Below are positions 7,782 to 16,309 of a stretch of 64,000 nt of DNA, in pieces. The stretch comes from Streptomyces sp. NBC_01431 (GTDB lineage: Bacteria > Actinomycetota > Actinomycetes > Streptomycetales > Streptomycetaceae): assembly GCF_036231355.1 (NCBI RefSeq), contig NZ_CP109496.1, positions 4,030,001 through 4,094,000 of the forward strand, given 5' to 3'. Below the pieces are notes generated by a model that ran no database searches, was not told the DNA's origin, and worked only from the letters and a program-made list of their open reading frames with translations. The position numbers and the translations under genes are program-made. Each line of letters starts with the position of its first letter. Positions within the stretch are counted from its first letter, which is position 1.

Positions 7782-8677
7782 CGGCCGAGCTGCGCGAGCC
7801 CCTCGGTCGCGATCTGCTCGAAGACCTTGGGGTCGGCCGCGAAGTCGGAGTCCGGGATCGGCGCGTGCAGGACGATCTCCGTGAAGCCGAGCTCGAAGTG
7901 CCGGCCCGCGAAGTCCACGAACGCGTCCAGCGATTCCAGCGGGCGGCCGGGCTGCGGGGTGAACCCGGTGAGCAGGATCTTGTCCAGCTCGCCCACGTCA
8001 CGCCCGATCTCGTCGCAGGCCGCGCCCAACTTCTTGACCTGATCGCGGATCGCCTCGACGGACTGCTCGGGCGTACCGGTCTCGAACAGCTTCGGGTCGC
8101 CCGTGGTCACCCACGCCTGCCCGTGCTTCGCCGCCAGTTTCAACCCGCGCGGGCCGGTCGCGGCCACCGCGAAGGGGATCCGGGGCCCCTGCACGCAGCC
8201 CGGGATGGTGCGGGCCTCAACCGCCGAGTAGAACGTCCCGTCGTACGTCACCGAGTCCTCGGTGAGCAGCCGGTCGAGCAGCGTCACGAACTCGGCGAAC
8301 CGGCCGGCCCGTTCGCGCGGCGTCCACGCCTCCTGGCCGAGGGCAGTGGCGTCGAAGCCGTTGCCGCCCGCTCCGATCCCGAGGGTGATCCGGCCGTTCG
8401 ACACGTCGTCGAGGGTGATCAGGTCCTTGGCCAGGGTCACCGGGTGCCGGAAGTTCGGCGAGGTGACCAGGGTGCCCAGACGCAGCCGGGTGGTGGCGCC
8501 GGCGGCGGCGGTGAGGGTCGGGACCGCCCCGAACCACGGTCCGTCACGGAACGTCCGCCAGGACAGATGGTCGTAGGTGTACGCGGTGTGGAAGCCCAGC
8601 TCCTCGGCGCGCAGCCACTCGTCACGACCGCCGTCGTGCCAGCGGCGTACCGGAAGAATCACAGTGCTCAGACGCAT
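7778..8677 (-). CDS. LLM class (probably F420-dependent) oxidoreductase
   Basis: The 299-residue protein starts at ATG 8677 (GTG 8683 possible). It is a luciferase-like TIM barrel: RAEELGFHTAYTYDHLSW near the start, TRLRLGTLVTSPNFRHPVTLAKDLITLDDVSNGRITLGIGAG in the middle, and the TGPRGLKLAAKHGQAWVTTGD cofactor region. Actinobacterial members of this type mostly use F420 to reduce or oxidise small organic molecules. The substrate is unknown. It is divergent from the HAD hydrolase gene with about 200 bp between starts. Confidence 0.85.
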   Translation of the reverse strand: MRLSTVILPVRRWHDGGRDEWLRAEELGFHTAYTYDHLSWRTFRDGPWFGAVPTLTAAAGATTRLRLGTLVTSPNFRHPVTLAKDLITLDDVSNGRITLGIGAGGNGFDATALGQEAWTPRERAGRFAEFVTLLDRLLTEDSVTYDGTFYSAVEARTIPGCVQGPRIPFAVAATGPRGLKLAAKHGQAWVTTGDPKLFETGTPEQSVEAIRDQVKKLGAACDEIGRDVGELDKILLTGFTPQPGRPLESLDAFVDFAGRHFELGFTEIVLHAPIPDSDFAADPKVFEQIATEGLAQLGR

Positions 8678-8885
8678 GCTCACGAGCCTACGTCGGATCC
8701 ATGCGCCCCCGTGGCCGCTCAGGGTGCACGAGGAAGCAGCGGAAGCGGAAGCCACGACCGCAACACCGTGCACGTGCTTCCCGGAGCGTCAGATTTTTTC
8801 CGTACGCCCCCCGTGCCTCAGATGCACCATCGTCCGCTCTCAGATGTGCGCTCATTCGCACGTCCGTGCACATGTGTACGGAACA

Positions 8886-9764
8886 ATGGACCCCGTGACC
8901 TTCGCTACGGACCCCGCCCCGGCAACCCGGCACCTGCCGGCCGCTCCACGGTTGATTGCCACCGATCTGGACGGCACGCTGTTGCGCGACGACAAATCGG
9001 TCTCCGACCGTACTGTCGCCGCGCTGGCCGCCGCCGAGGAGGCGGGCATCGAGGTCTTCTTCGTCACGGGTCGGCCGGCCCGCTGGATGGGGGTCGTCAG
9101 CGACCACGTCCACGGCCACGGCCTGGCCATCTGCGGCAACGGCGCGGCCATCGTCGATCTGCACGGCGTGGGCAACGGACACCGCTTCGTGATGGTGCGG
9201 CCCCTGGAGCGGTCCGCCGCCCTCGATGTCGTCACCCTCCTGCGGGCAGTCGCGCCCGGCACGTCATTCGCGGTCGAGCGTACCGGCGGCTTCCACCACG
9301 AACCCACCTATCCCCCCATGCACATGAACCCGGCGGCGAGCGTCTCGCCCGCCGAAAAGATCTTGGCCGAAGACGCGGATACGGCGTGCCAGCCGGTACT
9401 CAAGGTGCTCGCGTTTCACCCCGAACTGACCCCCGACGGCTTTCTCGCACTGGCGCGCACGGCGGTCGGGAACCGAGCCGAGGTCACCCGCTCCAGCCCC
9501 ACCGCGCTCCTGGAGATCAGCGGTGCCGGCATCTCCAAGGCCTCCACGCTGGCCCTGTACTGCGCCGAGCGCGGCATCTCGCCCGCCGAGGTCGTGGCCT
9601 TCGGTGACATGCCGAACGACATGGCGATGCTGAGCTGGGCCGGCACCTCGTACGCCATGGGCAACGCGCACCCCGATGTCCTCGCCGCCGCCTCCGCTCG
9701 TACGGCCGCCAACAACGAGGACGGCGTGGCCGTCGTGATCGAGCAGATCCTCAAGGCCCTCTGA
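8886..9764 (+). CDS. HAD superfamily (Cof-type) hydrolase
   Basis: The 292-residue protein starts at ATG 8886 (GTG 8895 also possible). HAD motif I is DLDGTLL near residues 29-35, motif II is FFVTGRP, and the closing motifs are GAGISKASTL with a lysine and FGDMPNDMAML. The inserted cap places it in the Cof/C2B subgroup, which dephosphorylates sugar phosphates, nucleotides or cofactors. It should be cytosolic. The substrate cannot be inferred. Two parS sites follow the gene at 9844-9892, where it converges on the kinase gene. Confidence 0.88.
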   Translation: MDPVTFATDPAPATRHLPAAPRLIATDLDGTLLRDDKSVSDRTVAALAAAEEAGIEVFFVTGRPARWMGVVSDHVHGHGLAICGNGAAIVDLHGVGNGHRFVMVRPLERSAALDVVTLLRAVAPGTSFAVERTGGFHHEPTYPPMHMNPAASVSPAEKILAEDADTACQPVLKVLAFHPELTPDGFLALARTAVGNRAEVTRSSPTALLEISGAGISKASTLALYCAERGISPAEVVAFGDMPNDMAMLSWAGTSYAMGNAHPDVLAAASARTAANNEDGVAVVIEQILKAL

Positions 9765-9843
9765 AGCCAGTCGGTCCCGAAGGACGACTCGGCCCCTCGG
9801 GTTGCCCGCCCAGCTTGCGCGGCTCGTAGCGCGGCCGACGGGT

Positions 9844-9900
9844 GTTTCACGTGAAACGCTCCCGCGCCGCTGAGCGCTGTTTCACGTGAAACAGCGCTCA
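9844..9900. repeat. parS doublet, second copy inside a 30-bp palindrome
   Basis: Two perfect ParB-binding sites GTTTCACGTGAAAC lie at 9844-9857 and 9879-9892, starts 35 bp apart. The second is extended by TGAGCGCT and AGCGCTCA into a perfect 30-bp palindrome (9871-9900) that begins at the kinase stop codon. Transcribed, it would form a 15-bp hairpin between the two convergent genes. The ParB role rests on the known Streptomyces consensus. Confidence 0.92.
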
Positions 9901-11655
9901 GAGCGGTGCCTCCCAGATCACCGTCGTCCCGGCTCCACCGTCCCCGAGGCCGGCTCCGTACGAGCTCGACCCGCCCAGCGCCTCTGCCCGCCGCTGGAGG
10001 TTGCGCAGTCCGCTGCGGCGTCCGCCCGCGGGGATGCCGATCCCGTTGTCGGCGACCGTCAGCCGCACCCCCGGGCTGCCGTCGGGCAGTTGCGCCGTGG
10101 CATCCACGGTGACCTCGATCCGGGAGGCCTCGGCGTGCCGGAAGGCGTTCGAGAGCGCCTCGCGCAGCGCCGCGATGAGGTTCTTGCCGGCCAGCTCGCC
10201 GACCAACGTGTCGACGGGGCCGAGGAAGCGGTGGGCGGGCTTGAAGCCGAGCGGCACGGCGGCCATGTTGATCTCCCGCAGTACGCGGGTGCGCAGCCCG
10301 GAGGGCGCCTCGGCGGGCCCCTGCTGGAGCGCGAAGATCGCGGTCCGGATCTCCTGGATGGTGACATCGAGTTCGTCGACCGCCTTGCCGATGCCGCCCT
10401 GCACCTCGGGCACCACCGACTTGCGCTGGGCGCCCTCCAGCATCATTCCGGTGGCGAAGAGCCGTTGGATGACCAGGTCGTGCAGGTCGCGAGCGATCCG
10501 GTCCCGGTCCTCGTACACGGCGAGCCGCTCCCGGTCCCGCTGGGCCTCCGCCATCATCAGTGCGAGCGCGGCCTGCGAGGCGAACTGACTGGCCAGGATC
10601 CGCTCAGCCTCGCTGAAGGGGCGCCCACCGCGCACCCGGGGCGTGACGAGCGCACCGAGAACACGGCCGCCGCTCTGCAAGGGCAGCAGCATGCTCGGCC
10701 CGTAGCGCTCCGCCAGCTTGGTGATCATGCGGGAATCGGAGGCGGCGTCCTCCACGAAGACCGCCTCGCCCTCCAGCAGGGTCGAGACGACCGGACTCTC
10801 GGGCGGGATCACCACACCGAGGGAGGCACCCTGGTCGTCGGAGGAGACCGCGACGATCTCCAGACCGCCCTCCTCGGCCGGCAGGAGCACAATTCCGGCG
10901 TCCGAGTCCGCGAGATGGCGGGCCTGTTCGGCGACGACCTCCAGCGCGTCGTCGGCATCGCCCCCCGACAGCAGGGCCGTGGTGACGGCGACCGAACCGT
11001 CGATCCACCGCTCGCGCTGGCGCGCCGCTTCGTAGAGCCGGGCGTTGCCGATGGCGATCCCGGCTTCGGTGGCGAGGACGCGCACCATGTGCAGGTCGTA
11101 ATCGGTGAATTCGGCCCCGTTGTGCTTCTCGGTCAGATAGAGGTTGCCGAAGATCTCCCCCTGAACGCTGATCGGGACACCGAGAAAGGTGCGCATCGGC
11201 GGATGGTTCGGGGGGAGGCCGGCCGAGCGCGGGTCGGCGGAGATCTCGGCGAGCCGCAGCGGCTCGGGATGGTGGATGAGCCAGCCGAGCAGCCCGCGGT
11301 GGCCGTCGGGCAGATGCCCGATGGCGCGAGCCACATCGTCGCCGACGCCGTACGTCACGAAGTCGCAGAGGCCTCGGCGCTCCTCGTCCACGACCCCGAT
11401 CGCGGCGTAGCGCGCGTCGGCGAGTTCGGCCGCCGTCTCGCAGATCCGGTCCAGCGTGGAGTGCAGCTCCAGTCCGGTGCCCACCGAGCGCATCGCCTCC
11501 AGCAACTGCGGCACCCGCGCGGTGAGCTCGGTGGAAAGCCCCTGCAGGCTGCGAGTGGCCCGGGTCGCCGCTTCGAGCGGATCCTGGTCCGTGCGGTCCA
11601 GGGCCTTGATGTTCGGGTGGCCCGTCGGACTCTTCGGGTCTGGCGACACTGACAT
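9898..11655 (-). CDS. Twin-GAF sensor histidine kinase, DosS/DosT-like
   Basis: 585 residues. GAF-A spans about 60-210 and GAF-B about 225-370. A HisKA_3 dimerisation/phosphoacceptor segment DRDRIARDLHDLVIQRLFA follows with His392, then a HATPase_c domain with NAFRHAEAS and DNGIGIP. There are no membrane segments. The GAF-A stretch PPNHPPMRTFLGVPI (His151) closely resembles the haem-ligand region of mycobacterial DevS/DosT as I remember it, so oxygen, NO or redox sensing is plausible. The gene begins only 19 bp after cydCD on the same strand, so it is probably the last gene of the cyd operon. No response regulator is adjacent. A parS hairpin follows its stop. Confidence 0.88.
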   Translation of the reverse strand: MSVSPDPKSPTGHPNIKALDRTDQDPLEAATRATRSLQGLSTELTARVPQLLEAMRSVGTGLELHSTLDRICETAAELADARYAAIGVVDEERRGLCDFVTYGVGDDVARAIGHLPDGHRGLLGWLIHHPEPLRLAEISADPRSAGLPPNHPPMRTFLGVPISVQGEIFGNLYLTEKHNGAEFTDYDLHMVRVLATEAGIAIGNARLYEAARQRERWIDGSVAVTTALLSGGDADDALEVVAEQARHLADSDAGIVLLPAEEGGLEIVAVSSDDQGASLGVVIPPESPVVSTLLEGEAVFVEDAASDSRMITKLAERYGPSMLLPLQSGGRVLGALVTPRVRGGRPFSEAERILASQFASQAALALMMAEAQRDRERLAVYEDRDRIARDLHDLVIQRLFATGMMLEGAQRKSVVPEVQGGIGKAVDELDVTIQEIRTAIFALQQGPAEAPSGLRTRVLREINMAAVPLGFKPAHRFLGPVDTLVGELAGKNLIAALREALSNAFRHAEASRIEVTVDATAQLPDGSPGVRLTVADNGIGIPAGGRRSGLRNLQRRAEALGGSSSYGAGLGDGGAGTTVIWEAPL

Positions 11656-11674
11656 GCCTTGAGACTAGTTAGTC

Positions 11675-14600
11675 CTATTTGACGGGGAAAGTCGGGTAAT
11701 GGTTGCCCTCGGTCTCGCGCTCCCGTTCCAGCATTCGTCGCAGCGGGCCTTCGATCAGCGCGAGATCCTCGTACGCACCGCGCTGCACCGTCCGTCCCTC
11801 ATCGAGGACGACCACCTCGTCCACCGCCTCCAGGCCCCGCAACCGGTGTGTGATCAGCACGGTCGTACGGCCGCGGGTGGCGTCGAGCAGATCCGTGGTG
11901 AGCGCGTCGGCGGTGGCCAGATCCAGGTGCTCGGCGGGTTCGTCCAGGACCAGCACAGGGAAGTCGGCGAGGAGCGCCCGTGCCAGTGCGAGCCGCTGAC
12001 GCTGTCCGCCGGACAGCCGTGCGCCGTGTTCACCGACGAGGGTGTCGAGGCCGTCCGGCAGCCCGTCCACCCAGTCGAGCAGGCGGGCCCGCTCCAGGGC
12101 GGTGCGCAGTTCACCGTCGGTGGCGTTGGTGCGGGCCAGGCGGAGGTTCTCGCGCACGGAGCTGTCGAAGAGGTGGGCGTCCTGGGCGCACAGCCCCACG
12201 AGCCGCCGTACTCCGTCGCCGCTCAGCAGGTGCGCATCACTCCCGCCGATCTCGTACGCGCCGCTCCTGGCGTCCAGGAACCGGAGCAGCACTTGGGCGA
12301 GGGTCGTCTTGCCGGATCCCGAGGCGCCGACGACGGCGACCCGCCTGCCCGGAGTGAGTCGCAGCGCGAAGTCGTGCAGCGCGTCCCGCTCCTGACCGGC
12401 GTACCGGGCGGAAAGTCCGCGCAACTCCAGCGGGAACGGCAACACGGGCGCGTCGAGGGCCGATTCGGGTTCCTGTACGGGCACGGGCGCATCGAGCACC
12501 TCGTAGACCCGCTCCGCGCTGCGCCGCACCCGCTGGCGGGCCTGGACGGCCAGCGGCAGCGCGGTCACGGCCTCGAAGGCGGCGAGCGGAACCAGGACGA
12601 TCACCGCGAGCTGCACGCCGTCGAGGCGTCCGGCCACGACCGCCTGCACTCCGACCAGCGCCGCGGCCGCCACGGTGAGCCCGCAGACCAGCGCGGAGAG
12701 ACCGCCGCCGAGCGCGGTGGCGGCGGCGCCCCGCGAGGCGATCCGGGTCAGTTCCGCATCGGCGTCCTTCACCTCACGGGTGCGGCGGCCGAGCGCCCCT
12801 GCGACGGTCAGTTCGCCGGTGCCTGTGAGCAGATCGGCCACCCGGGTGGCGAGTACCCCCCGGGCCGGAGCGAGCTGTCGCTCGGCCCGGCCCGCGCAGG
12901 CCCCGCTGACCAGCGGGACCACGACTCCGGCGGCGAAGAGCCCTGCGGCGAGCACTGCTCCGGCCTCGGGCAGCAGCCATGCGGTGAACCCGGCGCTCAG
13001 CACGGACACCACGACGGCGACCCCGGCCGGAAGGGCCCACCGCAGCCAGTAGTCCTGAAGTTCGTCGACATCGGCGACGAGGCGGGACAGCAGGTCGCCG
13101 CGCCGGGTCTCGCGCAGTCCGGCGGGCGAGATCATCTCAAGGCGCCGGTAGACGGCGACCCGCAGTTCGGCGAGCATCCGCAGCACGGCGTCGTGGGAGA
13201 CGAGGCGTTCGGCGTAGCGGAACACCGCCCGCCCGATGCCGAAGGTCCGGGTCGCGGTGACGGCCACCATCAGATAGAGCACCGGCGGCTGCTGTGCGGC
13301 ACGCGAGATGAGCCAGCCGGACGTCGCCATGAGGCCCACGGCCGAGCCGAGCGCCAGCGCGCCGAGCAGCAACGCGAGGGCGATACGGCCGCGCAGCCCG
13401 CGGGCCGCGACGCGGACCCGGGCGAGCGGGTTCCGGCCGCTCGGAACCTCACCCGTCGCGCTGTCGACGGAAGAGACCTCAACGGGGCGTGCTTTCATGC
13501 CAGTTGATGGGCGGGGCACCGCGCCCGGCACGGGGTATCGGGCCGTCGACTCGGTGGGCCGAAGCTCCACCACCCGGTCCGCGACCGCGAGCAGCGCCGG
13601 GCGGTGCACGACCAGCAGGACCGTGCGGCCCACCGCCAGCCTGCGAACCGCCTCGACGATGCCGGCCTCCGTCTCGCCGTCGAGCGCGGCCGTCGGCTCG
13701 TCGAGCAGCAGCACCGGCCGGTCGGCCAGGAACGCGCGGGCCAGCGCGAGGCGTTGCCGCTGTCCCGCCGAGAGTCCCGCGCCGCCCTCACCGAGGACGG
13801 TGTCGGCACCGCTGGGCAGTGCGGACACGAAGCCGTGCGCTCCGGCATCTCGCAGCGCGTCGAGCACGGCCGCATCGTCCGCGTCCGGCCTGGCAAGGCG
13901 TACGTTCTCCGCGATCGTCCCCGCGAAGAGGTGCGGCCGCTGAGGTACCCATGCGATCCGCTCGTGCCAGTCCGTCAGGGACAGCGTGCTGAGGTCGCTG
14001 CCGGAGACGAGGATCCGGCCGCCCTCTTGCGGGGCCACGAAGCCGAGCACGGCGTTCAGGAGCGTCGACTTCCCCACTCCGCTCGGCCCGGTCAGCGCGA
14101 CCGTCTCGCCGGGCTCCACCACGAGCGAGGCGGCCGCCAGGGACGGTTCCGTACGTCCGGGGTGCCGCACGGTCACCGCGTCGGCTTCGATACGGACGGG
14201 ACCGGCCGGGACCTTGTCGCCACCGCCCTGGGGCAGTGGGGTCTCCAGGACGTCGAAGATCTCCTCCGCTGCCGAGAGCCCCTCCGCCGCCGCGTGGTAC
14301 TGCGCCCCGACCTGACGCAACGGCAGATAGGCCTCGGGGGCGAGGACCAGGATCACCAGGCCGGTGTAGAGGTCGAGGTCGCCGTGGACCAGGCGCATGC
14401 CGATCCCGACCGCGACGAGCGCCACCGAGATCGTCGCGAGCAGTTCAAGGGCGAACGAGGAGATGAACGCTATGCGCAGGGTCTTCAAAGTGGCTCTGCG
14501 GTAGTCCGAGGTGATCGCCCTGATCGACTCGGCCTGCGCCTTGGCCCGTCCGAACACCTTCAGCGTGGGCAACCCGGCTACCACGTCGAGGAAGTGCCCC

Positions 14601-15199
14601 GAAAGGCGGGAGAGCAGTCGCCACTGGCGGTCCATCTGCGACTGGGTGGCCCAGCCGATGAGCACCATGAACAGCGGGATCAGCGGCAGGGTGACGACGA
14701 TGGTCGCCGCCGATACCCAGTCCTCGGTGACGATCCGGGCGAGGACGGCCACCGGCACCACGATGGCGAGGCCCAGCTGCGGCAGATAGCGCGCGAAGTA
14801 GTCGTCGAGCGCGTCGACACCGCGCGTCGCGAGCGCGACCAACGATCCGGTGCGCTGTCCCACCAGCCACTCGGGTCCGAGACACGTCGCCTGTTCCAGG
14901 AGCCGCCCTCGCAGCTCCGACTTGACCGCCGCGCTCGCCCGGTGAGCGGCGAGATCCGTCAACCAGGAGACCACACCCCGCCCGACCGCGACCGCCGCCA
15001 GGAACAGCAGCGGCGTCCTCAACCCGGCCGCGTCATGGCCGTGCTGGAAGGCACCGACCACGACCTCGGCGATGAGCATCGCCTGGGCGATGATCAGGGC
15101 CGCGCCCACGAGACCGAGGGCCACCACCGCCGCCAGGAAGAAGCGGGTGGCACGGGCGTACCGGAGCAGTCGCGGGTCGATCGGTTTCACGTGAAACAT
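11675..15199 (-). CDS. cydCD: Fused thiol-reductant ABC exporter CydD-CydC
   Basis: 1174 residues from ATG 15199; TTG 15205 and GTG 15190 are in-frame alternatives. Two complete ABC half-transporters lie in tandem. The CydD-like half has six membrane segments followed by an NBD with GPSGVGKST, LSAGQRQRLALARAFL and LLLDEPTAALD. The CydC-like half has GASGSGKTT, LSGGQRQRLALARALL and LVLDEPAEHLD. Separate proteins in E. coli, they export cysteine/glutathione to the cell exterior and are needed to assemble cytochrome bd; fusion is usual in Streptomyces. A parS site (15184-15197) overlaps codons 2-6, encoding FHVK. It follows cydB after about 90 bp containing a second parS. Confidence 0.95.
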   Translation of the reverse strand: MFHVKPIDPRLLRYARATRFFLAAVVALGLVGAALIIAQAMLIAEVVVGAFQHGHDAAGLRTPLLFLAAVAVGRGVVSWLTDLAAHRASAAVKSELRGRLLEQATCLGPEWLVGQRTGSLVALATRGVDALDDYFARYLPQLGLAIVVPVAVLARIVTEDWVSAATIVVTLPLIPLFMVLIGWATQSQMDRQWRLLSRLSGHFLDVVAGLPTLKVFGRAKAQAESIRAITSDYRRATLKTLRIAFISSFALELLATISVALVAVGIGMRLVHGDLDLYTGLVILVLAPEAYLPLRQVGAQYHAAAEGLSAAEEIFDVLETPLPQGGGDKVPAGPVRIEADAVTVRHPGRTEPSLAAASLVVEPGETVALTGPSGVGKSTLLNAVLGFVAPQEGGRILVSGSDLSTLSLTDWHERIAWVPQRPHLFAGTIAENVRLARPDADDAAVLDALRDAGAHGFVSALPSGADTVLGEGGAGLSAGQRQRLALARAFLADRPVLLLDEPTAALDGETEAGIVEAVRRLAVGRTVLLVVHRPALLAVADRVVELRPTESTARYPVPGAVPRPSTGMKARPVEVSSVDSATGEVPSGRNPLARVRVAARGLRGRIALALLLGALALGSAVGLMATSGWLISRAAQQPPVLYLMVAVTATRTFGIGRAVFRYAERLVSHDAVLRMLAELRVAVYRRLEMISPAGLRETRRGDLLSRLVADVDELQDYWLRWALPAGVAVVVSVLSAGFTAWLLPEAGAVLAAGLFAAGVVVPLVSGACAGRAERQLAPARGVLATRVADLLTGTGELTVAGALGRRTREVKDADAELTRIASRGAAATALGGGLSALVCGLTVAAAALVGVQAVVAGRLDGVQLAVIVLVPLAAFEAVTALPLAVQARQRVRRSAERVYEVLDAPVPVQEPESALDAPVLPFPLELRGLSARYAGQERDALHDFALRLTPGRRVAVVGASGSGKTTLAQVLLRFLDARSGAYEIGGSDAHLLSGDGVRRLVGLCAQDAHLFDSSVRENLRLARTNATDGELRTALERARLLDWVDGLPDGLDTLVGEHGARLSGGQRQRLALARALLADFPVLVLDEPAEHLDLATADALTTDLLDATRGRTTVLITHRLRGLEAVDEVVVLDEGRTVQRGAYEDLALIEGPLRRMLERERETEGNHYPTFPVK

Positions 15200-15257
15200 C
15201 CCCAACTGGAAGACGAGAGTCGGGCCACAGGGGTGTGTTTCACGTGAAACACACCCC
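15184..15257. repeat. parS doublet between cydB and cydCD
   Basis: Perfect GTTTCACGTGAAAC copies lie at 15184-15197 (inside the first codons of cydCD) and 15237-15250, starts 53 bp apart. The second is extended to a perfect 28-bp palindrome (15230-15257), which would fold as an RNA hairpin in the cydB-cydCD intergenic transcript. Confidence 0.92.
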
Positions 15258-15289
15258 GCCGAGGCCTCGGTGGAAGCCCTTCAAAGGCC

Positions 15290-16291
15290 TCAGTGCGCAT
15301 CAGCGATGCTCTGGGTGCCGATCCGCTTGCGGAACACCCAGTAGGTCCAGCCTTGGTACAGCAGCACGATCGGGGTCGCGACGCCCGCACACCAGGTCAT
15401 GATCTTCAGGGTGTAGGGAGTGGACGAGGCGTTGGAGACCGTGAGGTTCCAGGCGTCGTTCAGCGAGGACGGCATGACGTTCGGGAAGAGGCTCAGGAAG
15501 AGCGTCGCCACCGCTGCCGCGACCGTGATGCCCGACAGCGCGAAGGACCAGCCCTCCCGCCCGGCCTTGATCGCCCCGATCGCGCCGACCAGCGCCAGTA
15601 CGGCGATGACCATCGCGACCAGGCTCTTCGTGTCGCCGCGCGAGGCCTGGGTCCAGATCAGGAAGCCGAGCGCCAGCACGGCCGTAGCAAGACCCAGCTT
15701 GAACGCCAGCGCCCGCGCCCGCTCCCGGATGTCACCGAGCGTCTTGAGTGAGGCGAACACCGCACCGTGGAAGGTGAAGAGGAAGAGCGTGACCAGGCCG
15801 CCCAGGATCGAGTACGGGTTGAACAGATCCCAGAAGGTGCCCACGTACTCCTTGTGGGCATCGATCTTCACCCCGTGCACGATGTTGGCGAACGCCACGC
15901 CCCACAGGAACGCCGGGATGAGCGAGGCCCAGAAGATCGCCTGCTCCCAGTTGCGCTGCCAGTTCTCCTCCGGCCGCTTGGCCCGGTATTCGAAGGCGAC
16001 ACCGCGGACGATCAGGCAGATCAGGATGATCAGCAGCGGTAGGTAGAAGCCGGAGAAGAGCGTCGCGTACCACTCGGGGAAGGCGGCGAAGGTCGCGCCG
16101 CCGGCCGTGAGCAGCCAGACCTCGTTGCCGTCCCAGACGGGACCGATGGTGTTGATCAGGACGCGCTTCTCGGTGCGGTCCCTGGCCAGCAGCTTCGTCA
16201 GGACGCCGATTCCGAAGTCGAAGCCCTCCAGGAAGAAGTAGCCGATCCACAGGACGGCGATGAGTACGAACCAGACGTCGTGGAGTTCCAT
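15290..16291 (-). CDS. cydB: Cytochrome bd ubiquinol oxidase subunit II
   Basis: 333 residues, eight to nine membrane segments, normal length for CydB. It opens with the family signature LHDVWFVLIAVLWIGYFFLEGFDFGIG and has the GPVWDGNEVWLLTAGGATFAAFP motif. Subunit II pairs with CydA to form the high-affinity quinol oxidase that reduces O2 to water without pumping protons. It begins 18 bp after the cydA stop, so it is co-transcribed with cydA. The stop is followed by a parS/hairpin before cydCD. Confidence 0.97.
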   Translation of the reverse strand: MELHDVWFVLIAVLWIGYFFLEGFDFGIGVLTKLLARDRTEKRVLINTIGPVWDGNEVWLLTAGGATFAAFPEWYATLFSGFYLPLLIILICLIVRGVAFEYRAKRPEENWQRNWEQAIFWASLIPAFLWGVAFANIVHGVKIDAHKEYVGTFWDLFNPYSILGGLVTLFLFTFHGAVFASLKTLGDIRERARALAFKLGLATAVLALGFLIWTQASRGDTKSLVAMVIAVLALVGAIGAIKAGREGWSFALSGITVAAAVATLFLSLFPNVMPSSLNDAWNLTVSNASSTPYTLKIMTWCAGVATPIVLLYQGWTYWVFRKRIGTQSIADAH

Positions 16292-16309
16292 GCCTCGATC
16301 TCCTCAGCC

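Noticed and set aside
13604..15247. 547-codon plus-strand open frame antisense to cydCD
   Set aside because: Arg/Gln/Glu/His-rich shadow composition with no domain; cydCD on the other strand is certain.
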